Positions 27,065 to 37,893 are shown, counted from the first letter of the stretch. The stretch: 64,000 bases of DNA from Stutzerimonas stutzeri (GCF_009789555.1 NZ_CP046902.1:4618748-4682747); one strand, 5' to 3'. Numbers and translations: made by a program. Notes: generated by a model from the sequence alone, not told the origin.

Positions 27065-28426
27065 ATGGCCAAGGCCAAGCGCATGTATGGCTGCACCGAG
27101 TGTGGCTCGACCTTTCCCAAGTGGGCCGGGCAGTGCGGCGACTGTGGCGCCTGGAACACCCTGGTGGAAACAATCATAGAGGGCGCTGCTCCGCCGAGCG
27201 GTCGCGCGGGCTGGGCTGGAGACCAGGCGAACATCAAGACCCTGGCCGAAGTCAGCGTCGAGGAAGTCCCCCGTTTTTCCACCGCATCCGGCGAACTGGA
27301 CCGCGTGCTCGGAGGCGGGCTGGTGGACGGCTCGGTGGTACTCATCGGAGGCGACCCCGGCATCGGCAAATCGACCATCCTGCTGCAGACGCTGTGCAAT
27401 ATCGCTCGGCAGTTCCCCGCCCTCTATGTCACGGGCGAAGAATCGCAGCAGCAGGTGGCCATGCGCGCACGGCGGCTGGATCTGCCGCAGGACAGACTCA
27501 AGGTCATGACCGAAACCTGCATCGAGTCGATCATCGCCACCGCACGCCTGGAAAAACCCAAGGTGATGGTCATCGACTCGATCCAGACCATCTTCACCGA
27601 GCAGTTGCAATCGGCCCCCGGCGGCGTCGCCCAGGTCCGCGAAAGCGCGGCGCTGTTGGTGCGTTTCGCCAAGCAGAGCGGTACGGCGATTTTCCTGGTG
27701 GGTCACGTGACCAAGGAAGGCGCGCTCGCCGGGCCTCGCGTGCTTGAACACATGGTCGATACGGTGCTGTATTTCGAAGGCGAATCGGACGGTCGCCTGC
27801 GGCTGCTGCGCGCGGTGAAGAACCGGTTCGGTGCCGTCAATGAACTGGGCGTGTTCGGCATGACCGACAAAGGCTTGAAGGAAGTCACCAACCCCTCGGC
27901 GATCTTCCTCACCCGTGCCCAGGAAGCAGTGCCCGGCAGCGTGGTCATGGCCACATGGGAAGGCACTCGCCCAATGCTGGTCGAGGTCCAGGCCCTGGTT
28001 GATACCAGTCACATGGCCAATCCGCGTCGCGTCACCCTCGGCCTCGATCAGAACCGCCTGGCCATGCTGCTGGCGGTGCTGCATCGCCACGGCGGCATAC
28101 CCACCTACGACCAGGACGTCTTCATCAACGTGGTCGGAGGCGTCAAGGTACTGGAAACCGCGTCGGACCTCGCGCTGATGGCCGCGGTGATATCCAGCCT
28201 GCGCAATCGCCCTCTGGATACCGACCTGCTGGTCTTTGGCGAGGTGGGACTTTCCGGCGAGATTCGTCCGGTACCGAGCGGTCAGGAACGGTTGAAGGAA
28301 GCCGCCAAGCACGGTTTCAAACGTGCCATCGTGCCCAAGGGCAACGCGCCCAAGGAAGCGCCCGCCGGGCTGCAGATCATCGCGGTAACACGCCTCGAGC
28401 AGGCGCTGGACGCCCTGTTCGAATAA
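27065..28426 (+). CDS. radA: DNA repair protein RadA (Sms)
   Basis: A 453-residue protein that drives branch migration during recombination. It has a zinc finger (Cys10, Cys13, Cys24, Cys27), a RecA-like ATPase with Walker A GGDPGIGKST, the RadA motif KNRFGAVNELG, and a Lon-like C-terminal domain. It sits beside the PilZ gene just as PA4609 sits beside PA4608 in P. aeruginosa. Confidence 0.97.
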   Translation: MAKAKRMYGCTECGSTFPKWAGQCGDCGAWNTLVETIIEGAAPPSGRAGWAGDQANIKTLAEVSVEEVPRFSTASGELDRVLGGGLVDGSVVLIGGDPGIGKSTILLQTLCNIARQFPALYVTGEESQQQVAMRARRLDLPQDRLKVMTETCIESIIATARLEKPKVMVIDSIQTIFTEQLQSAPGGVAQVRESAALLVRFAKQSGTAIFLVGHVTKEGALAGPRVLEHMVDTVLYFEGESDGRLRLLRAVKNRFGAVNELGVFGMTDKGLKEVTNPSAIFLTRAQEAVPGSVVMATWEGTRPMLVEVQALVDTSHMANPRRVTLGLDQNRLAMLLAVLHRHGGIPTYDQDVFINVVGGVKVLETASDLALMAAVISSLRNRPLDTDLLVFGEVGLSGEIRPVPSGQERLKEAAKHGFKRAIVPKGNAPKEAPAGLQIIAVTRLEQALDALFE

Positions 28427-28439
28427 GGTACGCCGCCGC

Positions 28440-28808
28440 TCAGGGCTCGCCGAGCGCAGCCAGTTCGCGCTCGAGCAGGGTTTCATCGCCCAGATTCAGC
28501 TCCACCAGCCGCCGCAGATGACTGATGGAGTCGACATCGATGTGCCGACACATCAGCCCGACCAGTTCTCCTTCACCGTGCGCCGCCTCGACCTCCATGC
28601 GCACTTCGGCCTCATCGGAAAGCCGTATCCGTGCTTCGAACGGTTGGGCGAGATCGGCATCCCAACCAGCGGGCCGATGCACCAGCAAGCCCTTGAGCGA
28701 TAGATCGTGCAACTCGACCCGCCATCGGCGCTGCCCCTGCACCAGCTCCGTTTCGGCATCGAAGGCGAAGCGCTGGAAGCGCCGACGGTCGCTGCTTGTT
28801 TTATTCAT
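28440..28808 (-). CDS. mapZ: PilZ-domain c-di-GMP receptor, MapZ-like
   Basis: A 122-residue single PilZ domain. The c-di-GMP contacts are RRRFQR (residues 8-13) and DLSLKG (about 35-40). The C-terminal helix has DSISHLRRLVELNLGDE, nearly identical as I recall to P. aeruginosa PA4608/MapZ. MapZ binds the chemotaxis methyltransferase CheR1 in the presence of c-di-GMP. The ATG at 28808 (MNKTSSDRRRF) has GGGAG eight bases upstream; a GTG nine bases further is too close to it. It is convergent with radA. Confidence 0.88.
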   Translation of the reverse strand: MNKTSSDRRRFQRFAFDAETELVQGQRRWRVELHDLSLKGLLVHRPAGWDADLAQPFEARIRLSDEAEVRMEVEAAHGEGELVGLMCRHIDVDSISHLRRLVELNLGDETLLERELAALGEP

Positions 28809-28872
28809 CAAAACCACTCCCGGGAAATTCTTCGATTAACTATAGGCGACGCGCCATGCGCCAGAAGGGTGC

Positions 28873-29334
28873 TCAGAGCCAGCGTCGCACCCGGCGTCGA
28901 TACGACCTGTACTGATCGCCGAACATGCGCGTCAGCAGGTGTTCCTCGTGCAGGATCACGGTGCGCTGCATGCAGCGAATCAACAAGGGCAGCAACAGCC
29001 AGGGCCAGAGGCTGGCAAGCAGCAGCGCAATGCCGCAGTAGACGAGCGTATCGGCAAGGTAGATCGGGTTGCGCGAATAGCGGAACGGGCCGCTTTGCAA
29101 CAGGGCGCTTGGCTTGCCGTAGGGGTTGATGGTGGTGCGGTGACGAAACATTTCCCAGGCCGCCCAGACCATCAGCACGGCGCCAAGGATGATCGCAGCC
29201 CAGCCGGCGACGGTCATCCAGTCATGGGTTGGGAGGTCGAGCGGCACCCACCTGGCCAGTCCCCAGGCGCAGCCGATGAATACCAGGTAGACCAACGGTG
29301 GCGGCGGGATCGATCCGGCTGAGTAGACAGGCAT
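28873..29334 (-). CDS. Isoprenylcysteine carboxyl-methyltransferase (ICMT/PEMT) family membrane protein
   Basis: A 153-residue membrane protein with about four hydrophobic segments. The ICMT-type C-terminal motif is present: SGPFRYSRNPIYLADTL and the ending LLTRMFGDQYRSYRRRVRRWL (split over the family's EE and Y-x-x-Y blocks). The domain binds SAM in known members; the bacterial substrate is unknown. The ATG at 29334 gives a compact protein; an upstream in-frame start is unconserved. Confidence 0.8.
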   Translation of the reverse strand: MPVYSAGSIPPPPLVYLVFIGCAWGLARWVPLDLPTHDWMTVAGWAAIILGAVLMVWAAWEMFRHRTTINPYGKPSALLQSGPFRYSRNPIYLADTLVYCGIALLLASLWPWLLLPLLIRCMQRTVILHEEHLLTRMFGDQYRSYRRRVRRWL

Positions 29335-29451
29335 GACGCATCCTGATGTGGAAATGGGCAATCTGTGCTGCCGCAACGCAGCACCGCCTGCGTGGAATGC
29401 GCTTTCTGACGAGCGAGTCCGCGCCGTCTGGTTTGAACCTGTAAAGCGCCG

Positions 29452-30090
29452 TTAGTGCTGTCCCGGTAGCCAACCATGGACCATGGCGTGCTTCATCAGG
29501 TCCGCCGGTCGGTCGATGTCGAGCTTGCGACGAATGCTCAGCCGATGGGTTTCCACCGTTCGCACGCTGATCTGCAACGCCCGCGCCATGGTCTTGTTGT
29601 TATGCCCCTGCGCCAGCATCAACAGCACTTCGCGCTCGCGCGGGGTCAGTTCGCGCTCCTCGGCGCCGTGGCTGGCCAACTTCTCGGCAATTCCCTTGCT
29701 GTAATAGGTGCCGCCTGCGGCGATCGCCTCGATGGCGACGATGATTTCACGCGACGGCGCGTCCTTCAGGACATAACCGCAAGCACCGACCTTTACCGAA
29801 GTGTTCACGTATTCCTGATTGTCGTACATGCTCAGGATCAACACGCGGATGCCGGGATAAGCCTCGCGCAAGGATTGGGTCAACTCGAGGCCGTTGACGT
29901 CCTTCAGCCCGATATCCATCAGCACGACGTCCGCCGGCACGCGCCCGAGCAGTTCGAACGCTTCCGCGCCGCTGCCGGCCTCGCCGACCACATCCAGTTC
30001 GGGTACGGCCATCAGCAGCGCGCGGATGCCGTCCCGAACCAAGGCATGGTCGTCTATCAGTACCACCTTGATGCCAATCTGCGGGTTCAT
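29452..30090 (-). CDS. NarL/FixJ-family response regulator
   Basis: A 212-residue response regulator. The receiver domain has the acidic pair IDDH near residue 13, the phospho-acceptor Asp59 in VLMDIG, and Lys in YVLKDA. The LuxR-type helix-turn-helix is at about residues 148-205 (LTPREREVLLMLAQGHNN, VRTVETHRLSIRRKL). It is 35 bases after the histidine kinase gene and forms a pair with it. I cannot name the target genes. Confidence 0.92.
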   Translation of the reverse strand: MNPQIGIKVVLIDDHALVRDGIRALLMAVPELDVVGEAGSGAEAFELLGRVPADVVLMDIGLKDVNGLELTQSLREAYPGIRVLILSMYDNQEYVNTSVKVGACGYVLKDAPSREIIVAIEAIAAGGTYYSKGIAEKLASHGAEERELTPREREVLLMLAQGHNNKTMARALQISVRTVETHRLSIRRKLDIDRPADLMKHAMVHGWLPGQH

Positions 30091-30125
30091 TGAGCGAGCC
30101 TCTTATTATTCGAAAATGCCAGGGT

Positions 30126-31478
30126 TCAACCGGCCCGAGCCGGCAATGTCACGTCCAGTTCAGTGCCGCCAGCCGCCGATAGCAGGCTGAAGCGCCCGCC
30201 GAAGTGCTCCACCCGCTCACGGATGTTGCGCAAGCCGATTCCGCCGCCCTTGATGCTATCGAGGCGGCGTGGATTGAACCCGACGCCATCGTCCCGAACC
30301 CGCAGGCGCACCGAGGCGCCGTCGCCGTCCAGGCTGATGTGAACAGACTCCGCAGCGGCGTGCCGTTCGATATTGGTCAGCGCTTCCTGCAACACCCGAA
30401 ACAACGCGACAGCGACGGCGTCATCAGGCGCGCCGTCACCAAGGCCATTGCGGTATAGCATCTTCAGCCCGCTGCGCTGCTCGAATTCGGCCACAAGCTG
30501 ACCGATTGCCGCCGACAGCCCCAGCGTATCCAGGAGCGAGGGATGCAGGTCATGAGAGATGCGCCGTACCTCGCCAATCGCTCCCGCCAGCCGCTCGACA
30601 CCGGTCTCCAGCGTCGTCAGTGCCTTGGGGCTGCCGGTACGAAGCTCATGGCTGGCCAGTTCGAACTGGAACTTGATCGAGACCAGCAATTGGCTGATGC
30701 CGTCATGCAGTTCACGCGATACCCGAGAACGCTCCTCTTCCTGCAGGCTGACGATCCGCTGGGTCAGCACTTGCAATTTGCGGTCCGCCAGCCGGCGCTC
30801 GCTGACGTTAAGCGTCAGGCCGCTGGCAAACACCAACAGCACCGCAACCAGCGCAACACCGGCAATGGCGAGCATGGTGGTGTGAATGCCGCTGGACACC
30901 TCTTCGCGTACTTGCATGATCGCCTGGTCGACGTCCTCCAGATACAGGCCAGTGCCGAGCATCCAACCCCAGCGGTCCAACATCACGACATAGGCGAGCT
31001 TGGCCGCAAATTGCCCGGTAGAAGGCTTTTGCCAGGCATACCGCTGAAAGCCCTCGCCGCTGCTGGCACTGCGCATCAGCGCCTGGATCACCGGCAGGCC
31101 GTTCGGATCGGTCATTTCCCACAGGTTCTGCCCTACCAGTTCGCTCTGGCGCGGATGCATCAGGTTGCGGCCGCTATGGTCATAGACGAAAAAATAGCCA
31201 TCGCTGCCAAAGCTGAACCGGCTCAGTGCGGCCAGCACCTTCTGCTTGGTCTGGTCATCGTCCTGACCGCTGTCGTAGAGCGGCGCAATGATGCTGATGG
31301 CCATTTCCACATAGTTTTTCAACTCAGCCTGCTTGCTCGCCAGGATGCTCGCTTCGATCAGCTTGGCCTGCTGCTCGCCCAGGCGCTGGTTCTGGACGAA
31401 GACCAGCGCGCAAACGACCGCCACGGCCAACAGCAATGGCAGGATGCTGAGCGCGGCAATCTTGTGTTTGAGCTGCAT
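30126..31478 (-). CDS. Sensor histidine kinase with periplasmic Cache domain
   Basis: A 450-residue membrane kinase. TM1 lies at about 7-28, a single Cache domain in the periplasm at 33-195 (with GSDGYFFVYDHSGRNLMHPR and WGWMLGTGLYLEDVD) and TM2 at about 202-222. A HisKA_3 domain follows, with the phospho-acceptor His258 in SRELHDG, and a HATPase with VRDDGVGFNP and GIGLRNIRERV. Single Cache domains of this kind bind small organic acids or similar ligands, which I cannot name here. The ATG at 31478 has GGAGAG upstream. It lies just before its regulator. Confidence 0.92.
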   Translation of the reverse strand: MQLKHKIAALSILPLLLAVAVVCALVFVQNQRLGEQQAKLIEASILASKQAELKNYVEMAISIIAPLYDSGQDDDQTKQKVLAALSRFSFGSDGYFFVYDHSGRNLMHPRQSELVGQNLWEMTDPNGLPVIQALMRSASSGEGFQRYAWQKPSTGQFAAKLAYVVMLDRWGWMLGTGLYLEDVDQAIMQVREEVSSGIHTTMLAIAGVALVAVLLVFASGLTLNVSERRLADRKLQVLTQRIVSLQEEERSRVSRELHDGISQLLVSIKFQFELASHELRTGSPKALTTLETGVERLAGAIGEVRRISHDLHPSLLDTLGLSAAIGQLVAEFEQRSGLKMLYRNGLGDGAPDDAVAVALFRVLQEALTNIERHAAAESVHISLDGDGASVRLRVRDDGVGFNPRRLDSIKGGGIGLRNIRERVEHFGGRFSLLSAAGGTELDVTLPARAG

Positions 31479-31601
31479 CGTGGCTCTCCGCACGGCGCGC
31501 TCCCTGGCGGAACGCTGCCGAAAATTAACCCAGACCGTGAGCCCCCGCGAGTGCTCTGCGTGGGTTACTGATGACAGGCCAGCCGACCCGCGCGAGACAC
31601 A

Positions 31602-31635
31602 AACGAAAAAGCCCGGCAATAGCCGGGCTTTCGTT
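31602..31635 (-). terminator. Terminator after glyA, possibly bidirectional
   Basis: A long stem with core GCCCGGC / GCCGGGC and outer A/T-rich arms. Read on the minus strand it follows the glyA stop by 14 bases and ends in a TTTTT-containing run. Confidence 0.88.
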
Positions 31636-31649
31636 GCTGCGACGAGCGA

Positions 31650-32903
<1,254 letters not shown>

Positions 32904-33028
32904 GGCAGTCCTCTGAGAATCAGCTGGCGGTATAAAAAGAGAGGCGCGGATTCTACCTCATCCGCCGGGGCGCGGGTATGAGGCCTGGTCATCTGCAACA
33001 TGAATGCGTCCACAGCGTTTCCCCCAGG

Positions 33029-36000
33029 CTAGCCGAGCAGCGCCTGCAACTCGCTGCCGGGCATCGGCTGGCCGAGATAGAACCCCTGCACTTCATCGCA
33101 GCCGTGCTCCCTGAGAAAATCCAGCTGCGCCTGGTTTTCCACGCCTTCGGCAATGACCGACAGGCTGAGACTGTGCGCCATGGCGATGATGGCCCGCGCA
33201 ATCTGCCCGTCCTGCTCGCCCGTCGGCAAGCCGTCGACGAAGCTGTGGTCGATCTTCAGGACATCGATGGGGAACGCCTTCAGGTAGTTGAGCGACGAGT
33301 AGCCCGTGCCGAAATCGTCGATGGCGATGGACGGCCCGAGCCCCTTGAGCGAGTCGAGGATGCGCATCGCCTCATCGACGTTCTGCATCAGGATACTTTC
33401 TGTCAGCTCCAACTCCAGGCATGCGGGCAGGATGCCACTGGACTCAAGGATCGAGGCGATGCGCTGGCCCAGCAGGCCGTCGGCAAACTGTCGTGCGGAA
33501 AGATTGACCGACACCTTGGGCACGGCAAGCCCCTGCGCCTGCCACGCCGCAATCTGCCGGCAGGCTTCACCCAGCACCCAATCGCCCGCCTCGACCACCA
33601 GGCCCAGCTCTTCGAGCGCCGGAATGAAATCGCCAGGCGGCACCAGACCACGGCCCGGATGTTGCCAACGCAGCAGCGCTTCGACGCCAGTCAGGGTACG
33701 ACCATCGGCCAGAAACTGCGGCTGATAATGCAGCACGAACTGTTGCTGCTCGAGGGCATGACGCAGATCGCTTTCCAATTCCAGGCGCTCCAGGGCGCTG
33801 GCGTTCATCTCGGCTTGATAGAACTGGAAATTGTTCTTGCCGCGCTCCTTGGCGTGATACATCGCCGTATCGGCATTCTTCATCAGTTGGCTGATGTCGT
33901 CACCGTCCTGCGGGCTGAGCGCGATGCCGATACTGGCGGTGACGAAGAACTCGCGACCCGAGAGCACGAACGGCTCGGTCAGGCTGGCCAGGATACGTTC
34001 GCTGACGTGGATCGCTCGGTTCAGGGCCTCGTCGCGATCGGCGCAGGGATGCAGGAGGAACGTGAATTCGTCGCCCCCCATGCGGGCCACCGTATCGTCC
34101 TCGTCGACGCAGGAAGCCAGACGCATGGCCACGTCTTTGAGCATCCGGTCACCGGCAGCGTGGCCGAGCGAGTCATTGATCGGCTTGAAGCGATCCAGAT
34201 CGAGAAACATCAGCGCGATCCAGGCACCGCGGCGCGCGGCCAGTTGCAGGCTGTTGTGCAAACGATCCTGGAACAGTGTCCGATTGGGCAGCTGGGTCAG
34301 GCTGTCATAGTAGGCGAGCCGATGGATGCGCTTCTCGCTGGCCTTGCGCTCGCTCATGTCACTGAAGAAGCAGACATAGCTGACCAGATCATTCTCATCG
34401 TCGCGCGCCGCGGTGATGCCAACCCAGCACGGATAGGTTTCCCCATCCTTGCGCTTGAGCCAGAACTCGCCTTCCCAGGTGCCGGCCTGAAGGATCTGGT
34501 CACGCACGAAGGTCATCTGGTTGGCCTGCTGGCGATCGGCACTCAGCGCGGTCGGCAGCTTGCCGAGCATTTCGTCACTGCCATAACCGGTAATGCGCTG
34601 GAACGCCGGGTTGACCTGGACGATGCGCCCCGCTGGGTCGGTGACGACGATGGCGGCGGTAGAATGGTCGAACACCGTTGCCGCGCGACGCAGCTCCTTC
34701 TCCGCCTGGCGCTGTTGGCTGATGTCACGGCCAATGCACAGCGCGCCGTCGAAACGATTGTTCTCGTTTCTGATCAGCATGATGCGCAACTCGATCGTCA
34801 CCGCTCGACCGTCCGCGGCCAGGCAATCGAAATGCAGCGGCTGGCCCAGCAGATTCTGGCCGAGCTCGGCGAAGGCTATCGGATCGGCCGAAGCGTTGCG
34901 CACCCGACGCATCAGGTCATAGAAGCGTGCGATCTGGCGCGGCTTGGTCACCAGCCGACCAAGGCCATTGCGCGCCATCCACTGCGGGCTGTAGCCAAGC
35001 ATGGCTTCCACCGACGGGCTGACGTAATCGATGCGGACCGCGCTGTCGGTAGTGAAAATCAAATCCTGCAGGCTGTCGGCGAGCATGCGATAACGGCGCT
35101 CGCTGTCACGCAGCGAATGGCTGTGCTCGATGTTTGCGGTCACGTCGCGGGCCACGCCAATCAGCCGCCAGACCCGGCCCCGGTCGTCGCGAGAGAGCAC
35201 CTGCTCGCGGATGCTGAACCAGCGCCAGCTACCGTCCCGATGGCGCCAACGCAGCAACGCCTCCTGGCCAGCCCCCTCGTTCATCGAGCCGCGCAGTGCC
35301 AACAGTCGCCAGATGTATTCCTGATCATCGGGGTGGCTGATGCGCCGCCAGAATGCGTCGCCGTCTGCGCCGCGTTCTTCCTCGCTGTAGCCCAGCCGCG
35401 AGGCCAGGTTGCTGTTGCTGAACAGGAGTTTGCCGGTCTGAACGTCTTGCACGTACAGCGTGTCCGGTACGGCACGCAGCACTTCCGACCAGAAGCGCTC
35501 GCGCTCTGCCAACGCCGTCTGCGCCTGCTGCTCGCGGGTGATGTCGCGCATGACCCAGACAAAGCCGGTGGGTTTCGCATCATCATCCAGGCGCAACGCC
35601 CGGCGGGTCATCGAATAGATGCGGGACTCCCCGTCCTGCAGCAATCGAACCGGGGCCAGGCAGACATCGGCATCAGCGCTGCCGGCATCGAAGGCCTGAG
35701 GATCGAGCGTGGGCAGCAACCGCTGCAACCGATAGCGGGAAACCTCCCGATTGTTCAGGCCGAACATCGCCTCCGCCTGGCTGTTGAGGTAGCGCAGGCG
35801 ACCGGAAAAATCGCTGATCAGAATGCGCTCCTCGATGGCGTCCAATGCCGTGATCGAATAGCGCAACGCCTGCCAGCGAGAAGCAAAGCGCCGAGGCGTC
35901 AGAAAACGGGCACAGGCTTGCGCCGCGAGCCGCACAAGCGGCGCGAGCTTTTCGGGACGGGACGCAAGCGACGGGGTAGGGTCGAGGTCGGTCAAACGTA

Positions 36001-36058
36001 TCGGACCTGTGTGTTGACGGCCGAGTAGCCATACAGTTGATGCGGTGATGGATGCCAA
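33029..36058 (-). CDS. morA: MorA-like PAS-GGDEF-EAL c-di-GMP enzyme without membrane region
   Basis: A protein of about 1009 residues with four PAS domains (starting near 70, 187, 315 and 455), a GGDEF domain (about 590-745) and an EAL domain (about 765-1005). GGDEF is intact (ARMGGDEFTF), EAL is intact (GVEALLRW) and DDFGTG is present, so both synthesis and breakdown of c-di-GMP are possible. No RxxD inhibitory site is seen before GGDEF; that place reads DEDD. P. aeruginosa MorA is about 1415 residues with an N-terminal membrane sensor. Here the frame opens after a TAG at 36065-36067 and the first start is a TTG at 36058. Alternative TTG and GTG starts lie within the first 45 codons. The true N-terminus is uncertain. 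Confidence 0.8.
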   Translation of the reverse strand: MASITASTVWLLGRQHTGPIRLTDLDPTPSLASRPEKLAPLVRLAAQACARFLTPRRFASRWQALRYSITALDAIEERILISDFSGRLRYLNSQAEAMFGLNNREVSRYRLQRLLPTLDPQAFDAGSADADVCLAPVRLLQDGESRIYSMTRRALRLDDDAKPTGFVWVMRDITREQQAQTALAERERFWSEVLRAVPDTLYVQDVQTGKLLFSNSNLASRLGYSEEERGADGDAFWRRISHPDDQEYIWRLLALRGSMNEGAGQEALLRWRHRDGSWRWFSIREQVLSRDDRGRVWRLIGVARDVTANIEHSHSLRDSERRYRMLADSLQDLIFTTDSAVRIDYVSPSVEAMLGYSPQWMARNGLGRLVTKPRQIARFYDLMRRVRNASADPIAFAELGQNLLGQPLHFDCLAADGRAVTIELRIMLIRNENNRFDGALCIGRDISQQRQAEKELRRAATVFDHSTAAIVVTDPAGRIVQVNPAFQRITGYGSDEMLGKLPTALSADRQQANQMTFVRDQILQAGTWEGEFWLKRKDGETYPCWVGITAARDDENDLVSYVCFFSDMSERKASEKRIHRLAYYDSLTQLPNRTLFQDRLHNSLQLAARRGAWIALMFLDLDRFKPINDSLGHAAGDRMLKDVAMRLASCVDEDDTVARMGGDEFTFLLHPCADRDEALNRAIHVSERILASLTEPFVLSGREFFVTASIGIALSPQDGDDISQLMKNADTAMYHAKERGKNNFQFYQAEMNASALERLELESDLRHALEQQQFVLHYQPQFLADGRTLTGVEALLRWQHPGRGLVPPGDFIPALEELGLVVEAGDWVLGEACRQIAAWQAQGLAVPKVSVNLSARQFADGLLGQRIASILESSGILPACLELELTESILMQNVDEAMRILDSLKGLGPSIAIDDFGTGYSSLNYLKAFPIDVLKIDHSFVDGLPTGEQDGQIARAIIAMAHSLSLSVIAEGVENQAQLDFLREHGCDEVQGFYLGQPMPGSELQALLG

Positions 36059-36158
36059 GAATGCCTACGTGCACGGCAAAATGCCATCATTGAAAAGCCC
36101 GGCCGCTGGTTTGCCCTGCCCGGAGCATTCCGGTAGCTTTGCCGAACTGTTCTACCGG

Positions 36159-36172
36159 CCCGCCGCGGCGGG
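36159..36172 (+). other. GC hairpin followed by a T-rich run in the ettA leader
   Basis: CCCGCCGCGGCGGG folds on itself and is followed by TTTCCATCTTCC and seven T, ending about 20 bases before the ettA ATG. It could act as a weak terminator or attenuator of an upstream transcript, or as a 5' leader hairpin. Confidence 0.4.
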
Positions 36173-36213
36173 TTTCCATCTTCCTTTTTTTCTTGTCACG
36201 GGCTTCCGTTTCC

Positions 36214-37881
36214 ATGGCTCAATACGTCTACACGATGCACCGGCTGAGCAAAGTCGTTCCGCCGAAGCGTGAAATTCTGAAGAACATTTCGCTGTCATTC
36301 TTCCCCGGCGCCAAGATTGGTGTGCTCGGCCTCAACGGCGCGGGTAAATCCACACTCCTGAGAATCATGGCTGGCGTCGACAAGGAGTTCGATGGCGAAG
36401 CGCGCCCGATGCCCGACCTCAACGTGGGCTATCTGCCGCAGGAACCGCAGCTCGATCCGAACAAGACCGTCCGCGAAGTCGTCGAAGAGGCCGTGAGCAG
36501 TATCAAGGATGCCCAGGCCCGGCTCGATGAGGTCTACGCCGCCTATGCCGAGCCGGATGCCGACTTCGACAAGCTGGCCGCCGAACAGGCCAAGCTCGAA
36601 GCCATTCTGCAAGCCAGCGATGGGCACAACCTGGAGCGCCAGCTGGAAGTCGCCGCCGACGCCCTGCGCCTGCCGCCGTGGGATGCGAAAGTCGAACACC
36701 TGTCCGGTGGCGAAAAGCGTCGTGTCGCCCTCTGCCGCCTGCTGCTATCGGCGCCCGACATGCTGCTGCTGGACGAACCGACCAACCACCTGGACGCCGA
36801 TTCGGTGGCCTGGCTGGAACACTTCCTCCACGATTTCCCTGGCACCGTAGTGGCGATCACTCACGACCGCTACTTCCTGGACAACGTGGCCGGCTGGATT
36901 CTCGAACTCGACCGCGGCGCGGGTATCCCGTACGAGGGCAACTACTCCGGCTGGCTGGAAGCCAAATCCAACCGCCTGGCGCAGGAGTCCAAGCAGCAGT
37001 CGGCCCATGAAAAGGCCATGAAGGAAGAGCTGGAGTGGGTGCGCAAAGGCGCCAAGGCCCGCCAGGCCAAGTCCAAGGCGCGCTTGCAGCGCTTCGAGGA
37101 ACTGCAATCGCAGGAATTCCAGAAGCGCAGCGAAACCAATGAAATCTATATTCCGGCCGGTCCCCGCCTGGGCGACAAGGTCATTGATTTCAACAACGTG
37201 ACCAAGGGCTATGGCGACCGCGTGCTCATCGAGAATCTCTCGTTCAGCATGCCCAAGGGCGCCATCGTTGGCGTGATCGGCGGTAACGGCGCGGGCAAGT
37301 CGACGCTGTTCCGCATGATCATGGGCAAGGAGCAGCCGGACTCGGGCAGCATCGAGATCGGCGACACCGTGCAGGTCGCCTGCGTCGACCAGAGCCGCGA
37401 GGACCTGGACGGCAGCAAGACGGTCTGGGAAGCGGTGTCCGATGGCTCCGACATGATCCGAATCGGTAACTACGAAGTGCCATCGCGCACCTACGTGGGC
37501 CGCTTCAACTTCAAGGGCGGCGACCAGCAGAAGTTCGTCAAGGACCTCTCTGGCGGTGAGCGTGGCCGTCTGCACTTGGCGCTGACGCTCAAGGAAGGCG
37601 CCAACGTGCTGCTGCTCGACGAGCCGTCCAACGACCTCGACGTGGAAACCCTGCGTTCGCTGGAAGAAGCGCTGCTGGACTTCCCCGGCGCCGCCATCGT
37701 GATCTCCCACGACCGCTGGTTCCTGGACCGCGTCGCCACGCACATCCTGTCCTACGAGGACAACGGCGATATCGTCTTCTTCGAAGGCAACTACACCGAA
37801 TACGAAGCCGACCGCAAGAAGCGCCTGGGCGACGCCGCCGCCCAGCCGCACCGGGTCAAGTACAAGAAACTGGCGCAGTAA
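36214..37881 (+). CDS. ettA: Energy-dependent translational throttle protein EttA
   Basis: A 555-residue ABC-F protein that binds the ribosomal E site and gates translation by the ATP/ADP ratio. There are two ABC domains: Walker A GLNGAGKST and GGNGAGKST, signatures LSGGEKRR and LSGGERGR, Walker B LLLDEPTNHLD and LLLDEPSNDLD. A charged linker rich in Lys and Arg lies near residues 250-320. It has no membrane segments. The ATG at 36214 (MAQYVYTMHRLSKVVPP) is the family start. Confidence 0.97.
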   Translation: MAQYVYTMHRLSKVVPPKREILKNISLSFFPGAKIGVLGLNGAGKSTLLRIMAGVDKEFDGEARPMPDLNVGYLPQEPQLDPNKTVREVVEEAVSSIKDAQARLDEVYAAYAEPDADFDKLAAEQAKLEAILQASDGHNLERQLEVAADALRLPPWDAKVEHLSGGEKRRVALCRLLLSAPDMLLLDEPTNHLDADSVAWLEHFLHDFPGTVVAITHDRYFLDNVAGWILELDRGAGIPYEGNYSGWLEAKSNRLAQESKQQSAHEKAMKEELEWVRKGAKARQAKSKARLQRFEELQSQEFQKRSETNEIYIPAGPRLGDKVIDFNNVTKGYGDRVLIENLSFSMPKGAIVGVIGGNGAGKSTLFRMIMGKEQPDSGSIEIGDTVQVACVDQSREDLDGSKTVWEAVSDGSDMIRIGNYEVPSRTYVGRFNFKGGDQQKFVKDLSGGERGRLHLALTLKEGANVLLLDEPSNDLDVETLRSLEEALLDFPGAAIVISHDRWFLDRVATHILSYEDNGDIVFFEGNYTEYEADRKKRLGDAAAQPHRVKYKKLAQ

Positions 37882-37893
37882 CGAGCACGACCG

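Noticed and set aside
27038..28486. Open frame of 482 codons opposite radA
   Set aside because: Mirror of radA codon bias; no ribosome site and no recognised domain.
31525..31567. Inverted repeat TAACCCA...TGGGTTA before the sensor kinase
   Set aside because: Seven-base arms over a 28-base loop can occur by chance, and no known operator fits.
32978..36028. Open frame of 1016 codons on the plus strand, opposite the MorA-like gene
   Set aside because: It mirrors a GC-rich gene with clear PAS, GGDEF and EAL motifs; its translation is low-complexity and has no domain.
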